A stretch of 5,313 nucleotides of DNA. Source: Marisimplicoccus sp965655775. GTDB taxonomy: Bacteria > Bacteroidota > Bacteroidia > Flavobacteriales > Flavobacteriaceae. The notes beneath the pieces were generated by a model, which did no database searches, was not told the origin of the DNA, and saw only the letters and a program-made list of their open reading frames with translations. This document shows, piece by piece, positions 4,790-5,313 of this stretch. The position numbers and the translations under genes are program-made. The stretch lies in contig CBFHHV010000039.1 of the NCBI GenBank assembly GCA_965655775.1, positions 1 to 5,313 on the forward strand, read 5' to 3'. The first letter of the stretch is position 1. Each line of letters opens with the position of its first letter.

Positions 4790-5161
4790 GTGTATCAGGA
4801 TATTCTAAAAAAAATTAAGTCAATCAATAAAAGTTTATTTACGACTTCTACTGTAGTATGTGACAAAAGATGGAACTCATATATCTGCATCTTTAAAAAT
4901 AGTGAATCACAAAAATCTTTATATCTGGGAAACCACAAAAGTATAATTAAAGCTCTTGCACCCTATTATTCAAAAGAAGAATTTAAAGACTCTCAAGATT
5001 TTTTAAAAAAAGAATTAAAAAAAATTATATCTACAGTTCAAGATAAATTAATTAAGCATAATGATAAAAATGAAATAACTTTTAAAAAAAATAAACTTAA
5101 AAGTATAGTAGAGTTATATGCTGAAAGTGGTAAATGGGATTATTGGTCCATTGAAGATTAG
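4790..5161 (+). CDS. Hypothetical protein, Lys/Asn-rich (123 aa)
   Basis: A 123-residue protein starting at GTG 4790; no ATG is available in frame after the TAG at 4748-4750, and no Shine-Dalgarno sequence is visible. The frame is in fact open from 4751, so a start at a rarer codon, or origin as the 3' part of a longer broken gene, is possible. The N-terminal half contains a small beta-like segment, RWNSYICIFKNSESQKSLYLGNH, followed by a helical SIIKALAPYYSKEEF. That W...I...LG...A..Y spacing loosely recalls AP2-like DNA-binding domains, but too weakly to assign. The C-terminal half is a lysine-rich helix (about 70-110) ending KWDYWSIED. There is no signal peptide, so it is probably cytosolic. 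I do not recognise a family. Confidence 0.55.
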   Translation: MYQDILKKIKSINKSLFTTSTVVCDKRWNSYICIFKNSESQKSLYLGNHKSIIKALAPYYSKEEFKDSQDFLKKELKKIISTVQDKLIKHNDKNEITFKKNKLKSIVELYAESGKWDYWSIED

Positions 5162-5200
5162 CAATACTAAATAAAAGTATGCAAATATTAAATAAGTAAT

Positions 5201-5313
5201 ATGAGTGTTATGAAAAATATAAGTCTATTTTTAATTATATCTGTAGTTACTTCATGTAGTTCATTAAATAAAGAGGAACAAGTATTTATTGAAATATCAA
5301 AAGAAAATTATCA
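5201..5313 (+). CDS. N-terminus of a predicted lipoprotein (3' end outside window)
   Basis: The frame opens at ATG 5201 and runs to the window edge, 37 codons plus two bases. The N-terminus reads MSVMKNISLFLIISVVTSC followed by SSLNKEEQ: a hydrophobic signal with lipobox VTSC, the lipidated cysteine being residue 19. A second in-frame ATG at 5210 (MKNISLF) gives a more typical lipoprotein signal and may be the true start; neither has a clear ribosome site. The visible mature part (EEQVFIEISKENY) is too short to assign. It lies 39 bases after the stop of the 4790-5161 gene on the same strand. Confidence 0.65.
   Translation, partial: MSVMKNISLFLIISVVTSCSSLNKEEQVFIEISKENY

Noticed and set aside
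1..5313. CRISPR array, insertion sequence, riboswitch or defence system
   Set aside because: No regularly spaced repeats, transposase motifs, conserved leader structures or defence-type domains are visible on either strand.

Overview
The window looks like a draft scaffold from an AT-rich marine-type Bacteroidota, most likely Flavobacteriia. The evidence is: very low GC; several lipoproteins with short Bacteroidota-style signal peptides; start codons mostly without Shine-Dalgarno sequences; two exact copies of the Bacteroidota -7 promoter element TAnnTTTG; and a TrmH-family methyltransferase, a MerC-domain protein and a small basic protein that read like flavobacterial versions. A run of ten N at 4714-4723 marks a scaffold gap.

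Left end (1-297, plus strand). The first 130 bases are an open frame that is probably the C-terminus of a gene cut by the window edge; its last residues faintly resemble the C-terminus of a reverse transcriptase. A degenerate tRNA-Asn(GUU) follows: anticodon arm intact, acceptor and D stems destroyed. A strong rho-independent terminator comes next. Together these look like a scar, possibly of an integrated element, though that is inference.

Main block (298-3488, minus strand). In transcription order it holds a 56-residue basic protein too short for most gene finders (3488-3318), a lipoprotein metal-dependent amidohydrolase (3290-1836), a MerC-domain membrane protein (1793-1395), a SpoU/TrmH RNA 2'-O-methyltransferase (1389-658) and an antibiotic-biosynthesis-monooxygenase-fold protein (633-298). 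Gaps are 5 to 42 bases, so much of this is probably co-transcribed, with a possible internal promoter before the MerC gene. The mixture resembles a housekeeping/accessory cluster rather than one pathway.

Middle (3583-4481). A small Kazal-type protease-inhibitor lipoprotein on the plus strand runs divergently from the basic-protein gene. It converges, three bases apart, on a two-gene minus-strand unit: an unknown lipoprotein (4451-4035) followed by a two-helix membrane protein (4029-3826). That unit has a good -7 box and a perfect 9-bp palindrome just before its start codon.

Right end (4482-5313, plus strand). This part is more AT-rich, with Lys/Asn-rich products. It holds a small ORF broken by the scaffold gap, an unrecognised 123-residue protein and the start of another lipoprotein. 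Functions here are unknown, and a fast-evolving or mobile segment is plausible. I found no complete, clearly novel system. The best leads are the tRNA scar with its upstream gene, the small basic protein, the palindromic promoter region, and the orphan genes around the gap.
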